NCBI GenBank assembly: GCA_000715855.1
Contig: KL571233.1
Location: 37,497 to 46,078, forward strand
Reading direction: 5' to 3'
Origin: Actinoplanes liguriensis
GTDB lineage: Bacteria > Actinomycetota > Actinomycetes > Mycobacteriales > Micromonosporaceae
DNA length: 8,582 nucleotides
The notes below the pieces were generated by a model. It had not been told where the DNA came from. It was given only the letters and a program-made list of their open reading frames with translations, and did not search any database. Positions 1 through 6,228 of the stretch are shown piece by piece. Made by a program: the position numbers and the translations under genes. Positions within the stretch are counted from its first letter, which is position 1. Each line of letters begins with the position of its first letter.

Positions 1-1221
1 GGCCATTGTCGCGGCCGTGGCGGCCTTCGCGACCTTACCGCTTGCGGCGCCAAGACGTCCGACTCCGGCACCGACTCGGCGGCCGGCGCGACGATCGACA
101 CGTCCGGCTCGTCCGTCAAGGTGGGCCTGCTCAACTCGCTCTCCGGGACCATGGCGATCAGCGAGGTGACCGTCCGGGACTCACTCAAGCTGGCGATCGA
201 CGAGATCAACACGGCCGGTGGCGTGCTCGGCAAGCAGATCGAGCCGGTCAGCGAGGACGGTGGGTCGGACTGGCCGACCTTCGCCGAGAAGGCGCAGAAA
301 CTGATCAGCCAGGACAAGGTCGCCGCGGTCTTCGGCTGCTGGACGTCGGCGTCGCGCAAGGCGGTCAAGCCGGTCTTCGAGAAGAACAAGTCGCTGCTCT
401 TCTACCCGGTGCAGTACGAGGGGCTGGAGCAGTCGCCGTACATCTTCTACACCGGCGCCACCACGAACCAGCAGATCGTCCCCGGCCTGGACTACCTGAA
501 GGCGCAGGGCAAGACCTCGCTCTACCTGGTCGGCTCGGACTACGTCTTCCCGCGCACCGCCAACAAGATCATCAAGGCGTACGCCGCGGCGAACGGCATG
601 AAGGTGCTGGGCGAGGACTACGCGCCGCTGGGCTCCACCGAGTTCTCCACGATCGTCAACAAGGTGAAGGCGTCCGGGGCGTCAGCGGTCTTCAACACGC
701 TCAACGGTGACAGCAACGTCGCGTTCTTCAAGGAGTACAAGTCGGCCGGCCTGACCGCCGCGTCGATGCCGGTGGTCTCCGTCTCGATCGCCGAGGAGGA
801 GGTCAAGAGCATCGGCACGCAGTACCTGGCCGGCCAGCTCACCGCGTGGAACTACTACCAGACCACGCCGGGCGCGGCGAACGAGAAGTTCGTCAAGGCG
901 TACAAGGCGAAGTACGGCGCGGACAAGCCGACCAGCGACCCGATGGAGGCCGCGTACACCTCGGTCTACCTGTGGAAGGCCATGGTCGAGAAGGCCGGCT
1001 CGTTCGACGTCGAGAAGGTCAAGGCGGCCGCCGAGGGGATCACCTACGACGCGCCCGAGGGCAAGGTCACCGTGGACGGGGCGACGCAGCACATCTACAA
1101 GACCGCGCGGATCGGCAAGATCGGCGACGACGGCCTGATCAAGGAGGTCTGGAACTCCGGTGAGCCGATCAAGCCGGACCCGTACCTCAAGGGCTACCCC
1201 TGGGCGGCCGGCCTCTCCTGA
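1..1221 (+). CDS. urtA: Urea ABC transporter, substrate-binding lipoprotein UrtA (5' partial, frameshift in signal peptide)
   Basis: UrtA is the extracytoplasmic receptor that captures urea and delivers it to the UrtBC channel. The mature part runs from the lipobox cysteine (codon 43-45, in L-T-A-C) to the stop at 1219-1221, giving 392 residues, the usual size for the family. Mature residues 97-106 read [10 protein letters not shown] and 119-127 read LFYPVQYEG. Together with the [11 protein letters not shown] segment these are hallmarks of UrtA among type-1 periplasmic-binding proteins. After the cysteine comes a Ser/Thr/Asp/Gly-rich linker typical of Gram-positive lipoproteins. The true start lies upstream of the window. 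Bases 2-34 encode a hydrophobic signal-peptide core ([11 protein letters not shown]) in a different frame from the lipobox, so one base appears to be missing near 33-36. Inserting a C there gives ...FATLTACGAK. The urtBCDE context supports urea as the substrate. Identity is confident; the 5' end as read is not reliable. Confidence 0.93.
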   Translation, partial: GHCRGRGGLRDLTACGAKTSDSGTDSAAGATIDTSGSSVKVGLLNSLSGTMAISEVTVRDSLKLAIDEINTAGGVLGKQIEPVSEDGGSDWPTFAEKAQKLISQDKVAAVFGCWTSASRKAVKPVFEKNKSLLFYPVQYEGLEQSPYIFYTGATTNQQIVPGLDYLKAQGKTSLYLVGSDYVFPRTANKIIKAYAAANGMKVLGEDYAPLGSTEFSTIVNKVKASGASAVFNTLNGDSNVAFFKEYKSAGLTAASMPVVSVSIAEEEVKSIGTQYLAGQLTAWNYYQTTPGAANEKFVKAYKAKYGADKPTSDPMEAAYTSVYLWKAMVEKAGSFDVEKVKAAAEGITYDAPEGKVTVDGATQHIYKTARIGKIGDDGLIKEVWNSGEPIKPDPYLKGYPWAAGLS

Positions 1222-1230
1222 CCGTCGACG

Positions 1231-1260
1231 CGGGCCGCTCCCGGGTGAGGGGGCGGCCCG
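1231..1260 (+). promoter_or_regulatory. Hairpin between urtA and urtB
   Basis: Bases 1231-1238 (cgggccgc) and 1253-1260 (gcggcccg) are perfect complements. The pairing continues inward with 1239-1242 against 1249-1252 (one T-G wobble), giving a stem of about 12 bp and a 6-base loop. It starts 9 bases after the urtA stop and ends just before the urtB ribosome-binding site. No T-run follows, so it is more likely a partial terminator or an mRNA-stabilising 3' end for urtA than a full stop. Such hairpins commonly raise binding-protein levels relative to the permease in ABC operons. That role is inferred; the structure itself is visible. Confidence 0.6.
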
Positions 1261-1262
1261 CC

Positions 1263-1270
1263 GGAAGGGG
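1263..1270 (+). promoter_or_regulatory. Ribosome-binding site for urtB
   Basis: A purine-rich GGAAGGGG lies 6 bases before ATG 1277. It selects that ATG over in-frame upstream GTG codons, which would extend the protein back into the urtA-urtB spacer with non-conserved Arg/Pro-rich sequence. Confidence 0.7.
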
Positions 1271-1276
1271 TTCACC

Positions 1277-2164
1277 ATGACTCTCGTCCTCAGCCAACTC
1301 TTCACCGGGATCAGCATCGGCGCGGTCCTCCTGCTGATCGCTCTCGGACTCTCCCTGACGTTCGGCCAGATGAACGTGATCAACATGGCGCACGGCGAGC
1401 TGATCGCGGCGGGCGCCTACACCGTCTACGTCCTGCAGAAAGTGATCAGCGGGGCCGGGGTCTCGCTGCTGATCGCCCTGCCGGTGGCCTTCGTGATCGC
1501 CGGCCTGATGGGCGTCCTGATCGAGGTGCTGCTGATCCGCCGGCTCTACGCCCGCCCGCTGGACACCCTGCTGGTCACCTGGGGTGTCTCGCTGATCCTG
1601 CAGCAGGTGTTCCGGGACGTCTTCGGCGCGCCGAACGTGCAGACGAAGGCGCCGTCCCTGCTCACCGGCAGCATTCACGTCACCGACGACCTGGTGATCT
1701 CCAGCAGCCGGGTGTTCATCCTGGTCCTGGCGCTGGCCGCGGTCGTCGCGCTGACCGTGGGACTGCGGACCACTCCCCTGGGCCGGCGGATCCGGGCCGT
1801 GGTGCAGAACCGCGACCTCGCCGCCGTCTCCGGGCTGGCCACCGGCCGGGTGGACCGGCTGACGTTCTTCATCGGCTCCGGCCTGGCCGGGATCGCCGGG
1901 GTCGCGCTGACCCTGATCGGCCCGATCGGTCCGACGATGGGCACCAACATCATCGTGAACGCGTTCCTGGTGGTGGTCGTGGGCGGCATCGGCCAGCTCA
2001 AGGGCACCGTGATCGTGGCGTTCACGCTGGGCATCGTCCAGTCCATGGTGGAGTACACCACCACGGTCAGCGTCGCCAGCGTGATCGTCTTCGTGGTGAT
2101 CGTCGCGTTCCTGCAGTGGCGCCCGCAAGGTCTCTTCACTCTGCGGACAAGGAGCCTGGCATGA
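1277..2164 (+). CDS. urtB: Urea ABC transporter permease UrtB
   Basis: UrtB is one of the two membrane subunits that form the urea channel. It is a 295-residue, strongly hydrophobic LivH-type permease with roughly eight predicted membrane segments. Residues 30-41 (GQMNVINMAHGE) are the N-terminal LivH-family signature, 101-110 (TWGVSLILQQ) lie in a conserved helix, and 232-243 (VVVVGGIGQLKG) is the C-terminal family motif. The basic loop at about 170-196 (RRIRAVVQNRDLAAVSGL...) fits the cytoplasmic coupling loop that contacts the ATPases. ATG 1277 is chosen because the conserved protein begins there and a good ribosome-binding site precedes it. The length matches short actinobacterial UrtB, without the long N-terminal domain seen in many proteobacteria. 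Its TGA overlaps the urtC ATG, implying translational coupling. Confidence 0.95.
   Translation: MTLVLSQLFTGISIGAVLLLIALGLSLTFGQMNVINMAHGELIAAGAYTVYVLQKVISGAGVSLLIALPVAFVIAGLMGVLIEVLLIRRLYARPLDTLLVTWGVSLILQQVFRDVFGAPNVQTKAPSLLTGSIHVTDDLVISSSRVFILVLALAAVVALTVGLRTTPLGRRIRAVVQNRDLAAVSGLATGRVDRLTFFIGSGLAGIAGVALTLIGPIGPTMGTNIIVNAFLVVVVGGIGQLKGTVIVAFTLGIVQSMVEYTTTVSVASVIVFVVIVAFLQWRPQGLFTLRTRSLA
2149..2154 (+). promoter_or_regulatory. Ribosome-binding site for urtC
   Basis: AAGGAG lies within the end of urtB, 6 bases before ATG 2161. This supports 2161 over both the upstream GTG at 2116 and the ATG two codons downstream. Confidence 0.7.
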
Positions 2165-3261
2165 CCATGATCCAGGATGCGCCGATCACGTCGAACTCGT
2201 CGGCCGCGAAGGCCCCGCGACGATTCCAGGCCCTGATCGGATTCGGCCTCGCCGCCGTCGTGCTGTTCGGGGTCGCGCCGGTCGTCCTCGGCGACTTCCG
2301 GCTCAGCCTGCTGGCGAAATACCTCTGCATGGCGATCGTCGCGGTCGGCATCGGCCTGGCCTGGGGCCGCGGTGGCATGCTCACTCTCGGCCAGGGCGTC
2401 TTCTTCGGCCTCGGCGGCTACGCGATGGCGATGCACCTCAAGCTCGCCGACGCGGAACCCGGCCAGCTGCCGGACTTCATGCAGCTGTACGGCCAGCTGG
2501 ACGCCCTGCCCTGGTGGTGGAAGCCGTTCGCGAATCCGGCGTTCGCGCTGGCCGCGACGGTTCTGCTGCCGATGCTGGTGGCCCTGCTCCTGGGTCTGCT
2601 GATCTTCCGCCGACGGGTCCGCGGGGCATACTTCGCGATCCTGTCGCAGGCGCTCTGCGCGGCCCTCGCGATCTTCCTGATCGGGCAGCAGGGCACCACG
2701 GGAGGCACCAACGGCCTCACCGACATCCAGGGCTTCTTCGGGTACGACCTGAACGATCCCCTCAACCGCCGCACCGTCTACTTCGTCGTGGCGGCCGCCC
2801 TGCTCGCCGTGCTCGGCGTCGCCTGGCAGCTGATGCGCAGCAGGTACGGCGAACTGCTGGTCGCGGTCCGGGACGGCGAGGAGCGGGTGCGCTTCCTCGG
2901 CTACGACCCGGCGAACGTCAAGCTCGTCGCGTACGTGGTCGCGGCCGGGATGGCGGGGCTGGCCGGTGCGCTCTTCGTCCCCGCGGTCGGGATCATCTCG
3001 CCGGCCCTGATCGGTGTGGTCCCGTCGATCGAGTTCGTGATCGGCGTCGCGGTCGGCGGGCGCGCCAGTCTCGTCGGGCCGGCGCTCGGCGCGATCGCGG
3101 TGGCCTGGGCGCGGACGGCGCTCTCCGAGCGGCTCCCGTCGGCGTGGACGTACTTCGAAGGCCTGCTCTTCATCCTGCCGGTGGTGTTCCTTCCCGGCGG
3201 ACTGGCGTCGCTCGCGGGTTTCCTGCGCCGGCGTCGTGCACCTGAGGAGGTCCCCGCGTGA
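2161..3261 (+). CDS. urtC: Urea ABC transporter permease UrtC
   Basis: UrtC is the second membrane subunit of the urea channel and pairs with UrtB. It has 366 residues and is of LivM type. The first ~22 residues are polar and cytoplasmic, followed by about eight to ten membrane segments. Diagnostic stretches are GGMLTLGQGVFFGLGGYAMAM (about 71-91), GGTNGLTDIQGFFG (181-194) and the coupling loop AVRDGEERVRFLGYDPANVKL (235-255). GGTNGLT is typical of the LivM family, and the FFGLGGYAMAMHLKL context is typical of UrtC. The start overlaps the urtB stop by four bases (ATGA). The stop overlaps the GTG of a 30-codon reading frame (GTGA). The gene is intact as read. Confidence 0.95.
   Translation: MTMIQDAPITSNSSAAKAPRRFQALIGFGLAAVVLFGVAPVVLGDFRLSLLAKYLCMAIVAVGIGLAWGRGGMLTLGQGVFFGLGGYAMAMHLKLADAEPGQLPDFMQLYGQLDALPWWWKPFANPAFALAATVLLPMLVALLLGLLIFRRRVRGAYFAILSQALCAALAIFLIGQQGTTGGTNGLTDIQGFFGYDLNDPLNRRTVYFVVAAALLAVLGVAWQLMRSRYGELLVAVRDGEERVRFLGYDPANVKLVAYVVAAGMAGLAGALFVPAVGIISPALIGVVPSIEFVIGVAVGGRASLVGPALGAIAVAWARTALSERLPSAWTYFEGLLFILPVVFLPGGLASLAGFLRRRRAPEEVPA
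3244..3250 (+). promoter_or_regulatory. Strong ribosome-binding site at the urtC/urtD junction
   Basis: GAGGAGG is the best Shine-Dalgarno sequence in the operon. It sits 7 bases before GTG 3258, not before the likely urtD start at 3347. It is therefore placed to drive the 30-codon frame, or an N-terminally extended UrtD if a base is missing near 3346. Confidence 0.65.
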
Positions 3262-3350
3262 GCGACCGCACCGAGCGGCAGCCACCGGAAGTGCCGGACG
3301 ACCTCGCAGGCGAGGGCCAGGAGCGCACGCGAAAGGTGGGCACAGCGTGA
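3258..3350 (+). CDS. Small 30-residue reading frame bridging urtC and urtD
   Basis: GTG 3258 begins a 30-residue polar, charged frame (starting V/M-S-D-R-T-E-R-Q and ending K-V-G-T-A). It has no membrane segment or recognisable motif. It overlaps the urtC stop by four bases (GTGA), and its own TGA overlaps the urtD GTG by four bases (GTGA). The strongest ribosome-binding site in the operon sits just upstream. Three readings are possible. It could be a real small coupling peptide that carries ribosomes from urtC into urtD. It could be the N-terminal extension of UrtD cut off by a one-base deletion, since gcggtgacc in place of gcgtgacc would fuse the frames. Or it could be a chance frame. I cannot choose firmly between these. 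Confidence 0.4.
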   Translation: MSDRTERQPPEVPDDLAGEGQERTRKVGTA

Positions 3351-4090
3351 CCGGCTTGTCCGTACGCCAATTGCGGGTTGTCTTTGATGGTTTTGTCGCT
3401 GTCGACGGCGTCGATCTGGACGTTCCCAGTGGTGATGTGCGGTTCATCATCGGGCCGAACGGCGCCGGCAAGACCACCCTGATCGACGCGATCACCGGCC
3501 TCGCGAAAGCCGGCGGTTCGGTCACGTTCGACGGCCAGGAGCTGCTCGGACGCAAGGTCCACCGGATCGCGCGGCTCGGCGTCGGCCGGACCTTCCAGAA
3601 CTCGACGGTCTTCGAGGAGCTGACCGTCCTGCAGAACCTGGACATCGCGGCCGGCTGGAGCCGCGGCCCGCTCACCCTGCTGCGCCGCCGCACGTCGGTG
3701 CCGCCCGAGGTGCAGCACGCGCTGGAGACGATCCGGCTCACCGCGGCCCGCGACCAGCTCGCCGGCACCCTGCCGCACGGGCAGAAGCAGTGGCTGGAGA
3801 TCGGCATGCTGCTCGTCCAGAACGCCAGGTTGTTCCTGCTGGACGAGCCGGTCGCGGGCATGAGCCACGAGGAACGCGACGCGACCGGCCAGCTGCTCGG
3901 CGAGCTCAGCCGCGACCACACGGTCGTGGTGATCGAGCACGACATGGACTTCCTGCGGCGTTTCGCCCGGACCGTCACGGTCATGCACGCCGGTCGCATT
4001 CTGTCCGAGGGCACGGTCGCCGAGGTGCAGGCGGATCCACGGGTCCAGGAGGTCTATCTCGGTCACGCCATGGAGGCCGGAAATGCTTGA
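3347..4090 (+). CDS. urtD: Urea ABC transporter ATP-binding protein UrtD
   Basis: UrtD is one of the two cytoplasmic ATPases that power urea import. From GTG 3347 it has 247 residues, about the family norm. The Walker A motif GPNGAGKT is at 36-43, the Q-loop glutamine at 84 (RTFQNST) and the signature LPHGQ at 142-146. Walker B LFLLDE is at 162-167 and the switch histidine H198 lies in VIEHDM. The non-canonical signature (PHGQKQWLEIGM in place of LSGGQ) is usual for UrtD and separates it from UrtE. The HEAT-like GMSHEER segment at 171-177 is also typical of UrtD. The start is set by the onset of conserved sequence (VRQLRVVFDGFVAVDGV) and the GTGA overlap with the preceding frame. A moderate site, AAAGGTGG (3332-3339), precedes it. 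Codons 11-30 are unusually rich in T-ending codons for this genome. The end overlaps the urtE start by 8 bases. Confidence 0.94.
   Translation: MTGLSVRQLRVVFDGFVAVDGVDLDVPSGDVRFIIGPNGAGKTTLIDAITGLAKAGGSVTFDGQELLGRKVHRIARLGVGRTFQNSTVFEELTVLQNLDIAAGWSRGPLTLLRRRTSVPPEVQHALETIRLTAARDQLAGTLPHGQKQWLEIGMLLVQNARLFLLDEPVAGMSHEERDATGQLLGELSRDHTVVVIEHDMDFLRRFARTVTVMHAGRILSEGTVAEVQADPRVQEVYLGHAMEAGNA
4072..4076 (+). promoter_or_regulatory. Ribosome-binding site for urtE
   Basis: GGAGG inside the end of urtD lies 6 bases before ATG 4083. It shows that ATG 4083 is the genuine urtE start even though the frame from it stops after ten codons in the sequence as given. Confidence 0.75.
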
Positions 4091-4776
4091 GATCAAGAGC
4101 CTGCATTGCGGGTAGCGGCCGTAGCACCGTCCTGCACGGCGTCTCGCTCACGGTTCCGGCCGACGGGGTGGCCGCGGTGCTGGGTCACAACGGCGCCGGC
4201 AAGAGCACGCTGCTCCGGGCGGCCGTCGGCCTGCTCCGGCCCCGGTCCGGCACGATCCTGCTGGACGGCGAGGACGTCACCCGGCTCGCGCCGCACGAGC
4301 GGGTGGCGCGCGGCATGGCGTACGTCCCGCAGGGCCAGCAGAGCTTCCCGCACCTGACCACGCTGGAGAACATGCAGCTGGTCGCGGACGGCCGCAAGGA
4401 CGGCAAGCCCGCGATGGCCGAGGCGCTCGACCTGTTCCCGGCGCTGAAGGAACTGCTCGGGCGCCGGGCCGGCCTGCTCTCCGGCGGTCAGCGGCAACAG
4501 CTCGCGCTCGCCCGGGCGCTGATCACCCGGCCGCGGCTGCTCCTGCTCGACGAGCCGACCGAGGGCATCCAGCCGTCGGTCGTCGCCGAGATCGAACAGA
4601 CCATCCTGGCCCTGGCCGGCCGTGGCGGCATGTCGGTCCTGCTGGTCGAACAGCACGTCGGCTTCGCGCTGCGGGCCGCCCAGCACTACTACGTCCTGGA
4701 AGCCGGCCGGGTCACCTCGACCGGCGACGGCGGCACCGAGGCGGAACCGGCGGTGCGGCAGGCCCTGACTGTCTAG
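4083..4776 (+). CDS. urtE: Urea ABC transporter ATP-binding protein UrtE (one-base frameshift near its start)
   Basis: UrtE is the second ATPase of the urea importer. As read, ATG 4083 encodes MLEIKSLHCG and then hits TAG at 4113-4115. The rest of the protein continues in the next frame from 4117. Removing one G (for example 4115) turns ggg-tag-c into ggg-tac and yields a continuous 230-residue protein, MLEIKSLHCGYGRSTVLHGV..., of normal family length. In the repaired protein Walker A GHNGAGKS is at 34-41, Q83 is the Q-loop glutamine, the signature LSGGQ is at 132-136, Walker B LLLLDE is at 152-157 and the switch histidine is H191. The downstream frame is intact and conserved, so a sequencing or assembly error is more likely than an old pseudogene. 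If the lesion is real, the first in-frame alternative is GTG 4168, which would lose about 28 residues just before Walker A. Confidence 0.9.
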
Positions 4777-4801
4777 TTGATCACTTAGCGCTACCGGACC
4801 C

Positions 4802-4844
4802 GGCCGCAGGCACAAGGCTGTACCCATGTGTGCTGCCTGCGGCC
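4802..4844. repeat. 11-bp perfect inverted repeat flanking the exporter start codon
   Basis: Bases 4802-4812 (ggccgcaggca) and 4834-4844 (tgcctgcggcc) are perfect reverse complements separated by 21 bases. The spacer contains the presumed AAGG ribosome-binding site (4814-4817) and ATG 4826. As RNA it would put the start site in the loop of an 11-bp stem. As DNA it could be an operator. If the real start is GTG 4856, the repeat is entirely untranslated and could mark the end of the urt transcript. Confidence 0.5.
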
Positions 4845-6091
4845 AGACCGCGCATGTGCCCGACGCGCCCCGCCGATTCGCCGCGCTCCGCAACCCGGAC
4901 AGCCGGCCGTACCTGTTCGGCGCCGCGCTGGCGATGATGGCCGACAACATCGAGCACGTGATCACGTACTGGGTGCTGTGGGAGAAGTTCCACTCGCCGG
5001 TGCTCTCCGGATTCCAGGTGATCAGCCACTGGGTGCCGTTCCTGTTCCTCTCCGTCTGGTTCGGCTCGCTCGCCGAACGCTACGACTGCCGCCGCGTCAT
5101 CCAGATCGCGCAGGGCCTGTTCGCGCTGGTCTCGGCCGCCTGGGGCGTGCTGTTCCTGACCGGCACGCTGCAGATCTGGCACGCGTGTGTGCTGCTCGTG
5201 CTGCACGGGATCGCCGGTGCGCTGTGGGGTCCCGGCGAGCAGTTGATGCTGCACGACTTCGTCGGCGACGACGAGCTGCCCAGCGCGGTCCGGCTCAACG
5301 CCACGTTCCGTAGTCTCGGCGTGCTCTTCGGGCCGGCGGTCGGCTCGGCGCTGCTGCTCGGGCTCGGGTCCACCTGGGGCATCTTCGCGAACATCGCGTT
5401 CTACCTGCCGCTCACCCTGTTCCTGTTCCGCACCCGGTTCACCGGGCACAGCCGGGACGGCGGAGTCCCCCGCGACCGCCAGCGCCTCGGCATCACCGAC
5501 GCGATCCGCGTGCTCCGCGAGGTGCGCGCCGATCACACCCTGGTCAGCATGATCATCCTGGGTGGGCTGGGGTCGTTCTTCGTGGGCGCGTCACTGCAGT
5601 CCGCGATGCCGCTCTTCGCGCGGGACCTGGGCAGCGGGGACGCCGGAACGGCGTACGGCATCCTGCTCTTCGCCAATGGCGCCGGAGGCGTCCTGGGCGG
5701 CCTCGTCCTGGAGGCGACCGGATGGATCAAGCCCACGGTGATCTCCGCGGTGATCAGCACCGGGCTGTACGGCCTGTTCACGCTCTGCTTCGCGGTCACC
5801 CCGAGCTATCCGGTCGCGGTGCTCCTGCTGGTCGCCGGCGGGGTGGCGAACCTGGCGTCGATGTCCGTCGGGCAGACCGTGGTCCAGCTGATGGCGTCAC
5901 CGGCCGATCGGGGGCGGGTGATCGGCGTGTACGGCATGTCCGCCAACGGCCTGCGCTTCGGCAGCGGGATCACGGTCGGCCTGTTCGGCGCGGTCGTGGG
6001 CATCCACTGGTCGCTGGGGTTGAGCTCGGCGGCGCTCTGCGTCGGCACGTTGCTGGCCGCCTGGTATGCCCGCACCGCCGCCGCCCACTGA
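4826..6091 (+). CDS. Major facilitator superfamily transporter (EntS/MFS_3-like)
   Basis: This is a 421-residue integral membrane protein with about 11-12 hydrophobic segments, the normal size for a 12-helix MFS carrier. The loop between helices 2 and 3, GSLAERYDCRRVIQIAQ (80-96), matches MFS motif A (G-x-L-A-D-R-x-G-R-R) with D/G positions partly changed. The order WVPFLFLSVWFGSLAERYD, then GPGEQLMLHD, then NATFRSLGVLFGPAVGSALL resembles the MFS_3/enterobactin-exporter-like group, suggesting drug or small-molecule efflux. The substrate cannot be read from the sequence. ATG 4826 has a weak AAGG site 8 bases upstream. GTG 4856 is an alternative that would drop the odd MCAACGQTAH lead. It lies 49 bases after urtE on the same strand and may be read through from the urt operon, but no functional link to urea is evident. 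It could instead be an unrelated gene with its own promoter. Confidence 0.85.
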   Translation: MCAACGQTAHVPDAPRRFAALRNPDSRPYLFGAALAMMADNIEHVITYWVLWEKFHSPVLSGFQVISHWVPFLFLSVWFGSLAERYDCRRVIQIAQGLFALVSAAWGVLFLTGTLQIWHACVLLVLHGIAGALWGPGEQLMLHDFVGDDELPSAVRLNATFRSLGVLFGPAVGSALLLGLGSTWGIFANIAFYLPLTLFLFRTRFTGHSRDGGVPRDRQRLGITDAIRVLREVRADHTLVSMIILGGLGSFFVGASLQSAMPLFARDLGSGDAGTAYGILLFANGAGGVLGGLVLEATGWIKPTVISAVISTGLYGLFTLCFAVTPSYPVAVLLLVAGGVANLASMSVGQTVVQLMASPADRGRVIGVYGMSANGLRFGSGITVGLFGAVVGIHWSLGLSSAALCVGTLLAAWYARTAAAH

Positions 6092-6136
6092 TCCCGTCCT
6101 CCTTCCCAGCGGCACTCCCGGCGACGCCGGCTTCCG

Positions 6137-6189
6137 GGCTGGCGCTCACCGTTGTTATCCCGACCGGATAACCACGGTGGGCGCCGGCC
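6137..6189. terminator. Long hairpin between convergent genes, likely bidirectional terminator
   Basis: Bases 6141-6160 pair with 6166-6185 across a 5-base loop (cgacc). There is one T-G wobble and one T-C mismatch in 20 positions, and pairing extends outward to about 6137/6189. It lies between the + strand exporter (stop 6091) and the - strand 508-residue gene (stop near 6229), so it can serve both transcripts. There is no T-run, which is common for actinobacterial terminators. The rest of the 137-base spacer shows nothing else clear. Confidence 0.7.
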
Positions 6190-6228
6190 GGGCCGGGACG
6201 TGCGCTGAACGGTGGCCGTGCAGTCGCC

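Noticed and set aside
1675..4014. A 779-codon open frame on the - strand antisense to urtB, urtC and urtD
   Set aside because: It is low-complexity Arg/Pro/Ser-rich with no family features, and lies opposite clearly conserved genes. Long antisense frames are expected from high-GC codon bias.
4777..4825. A promoter for the exporter (TTGATC as -35)
   Set aside because: No -10-like hexamer lies at a sensible spacing; the nearest TGTACC is about 36 bases away.
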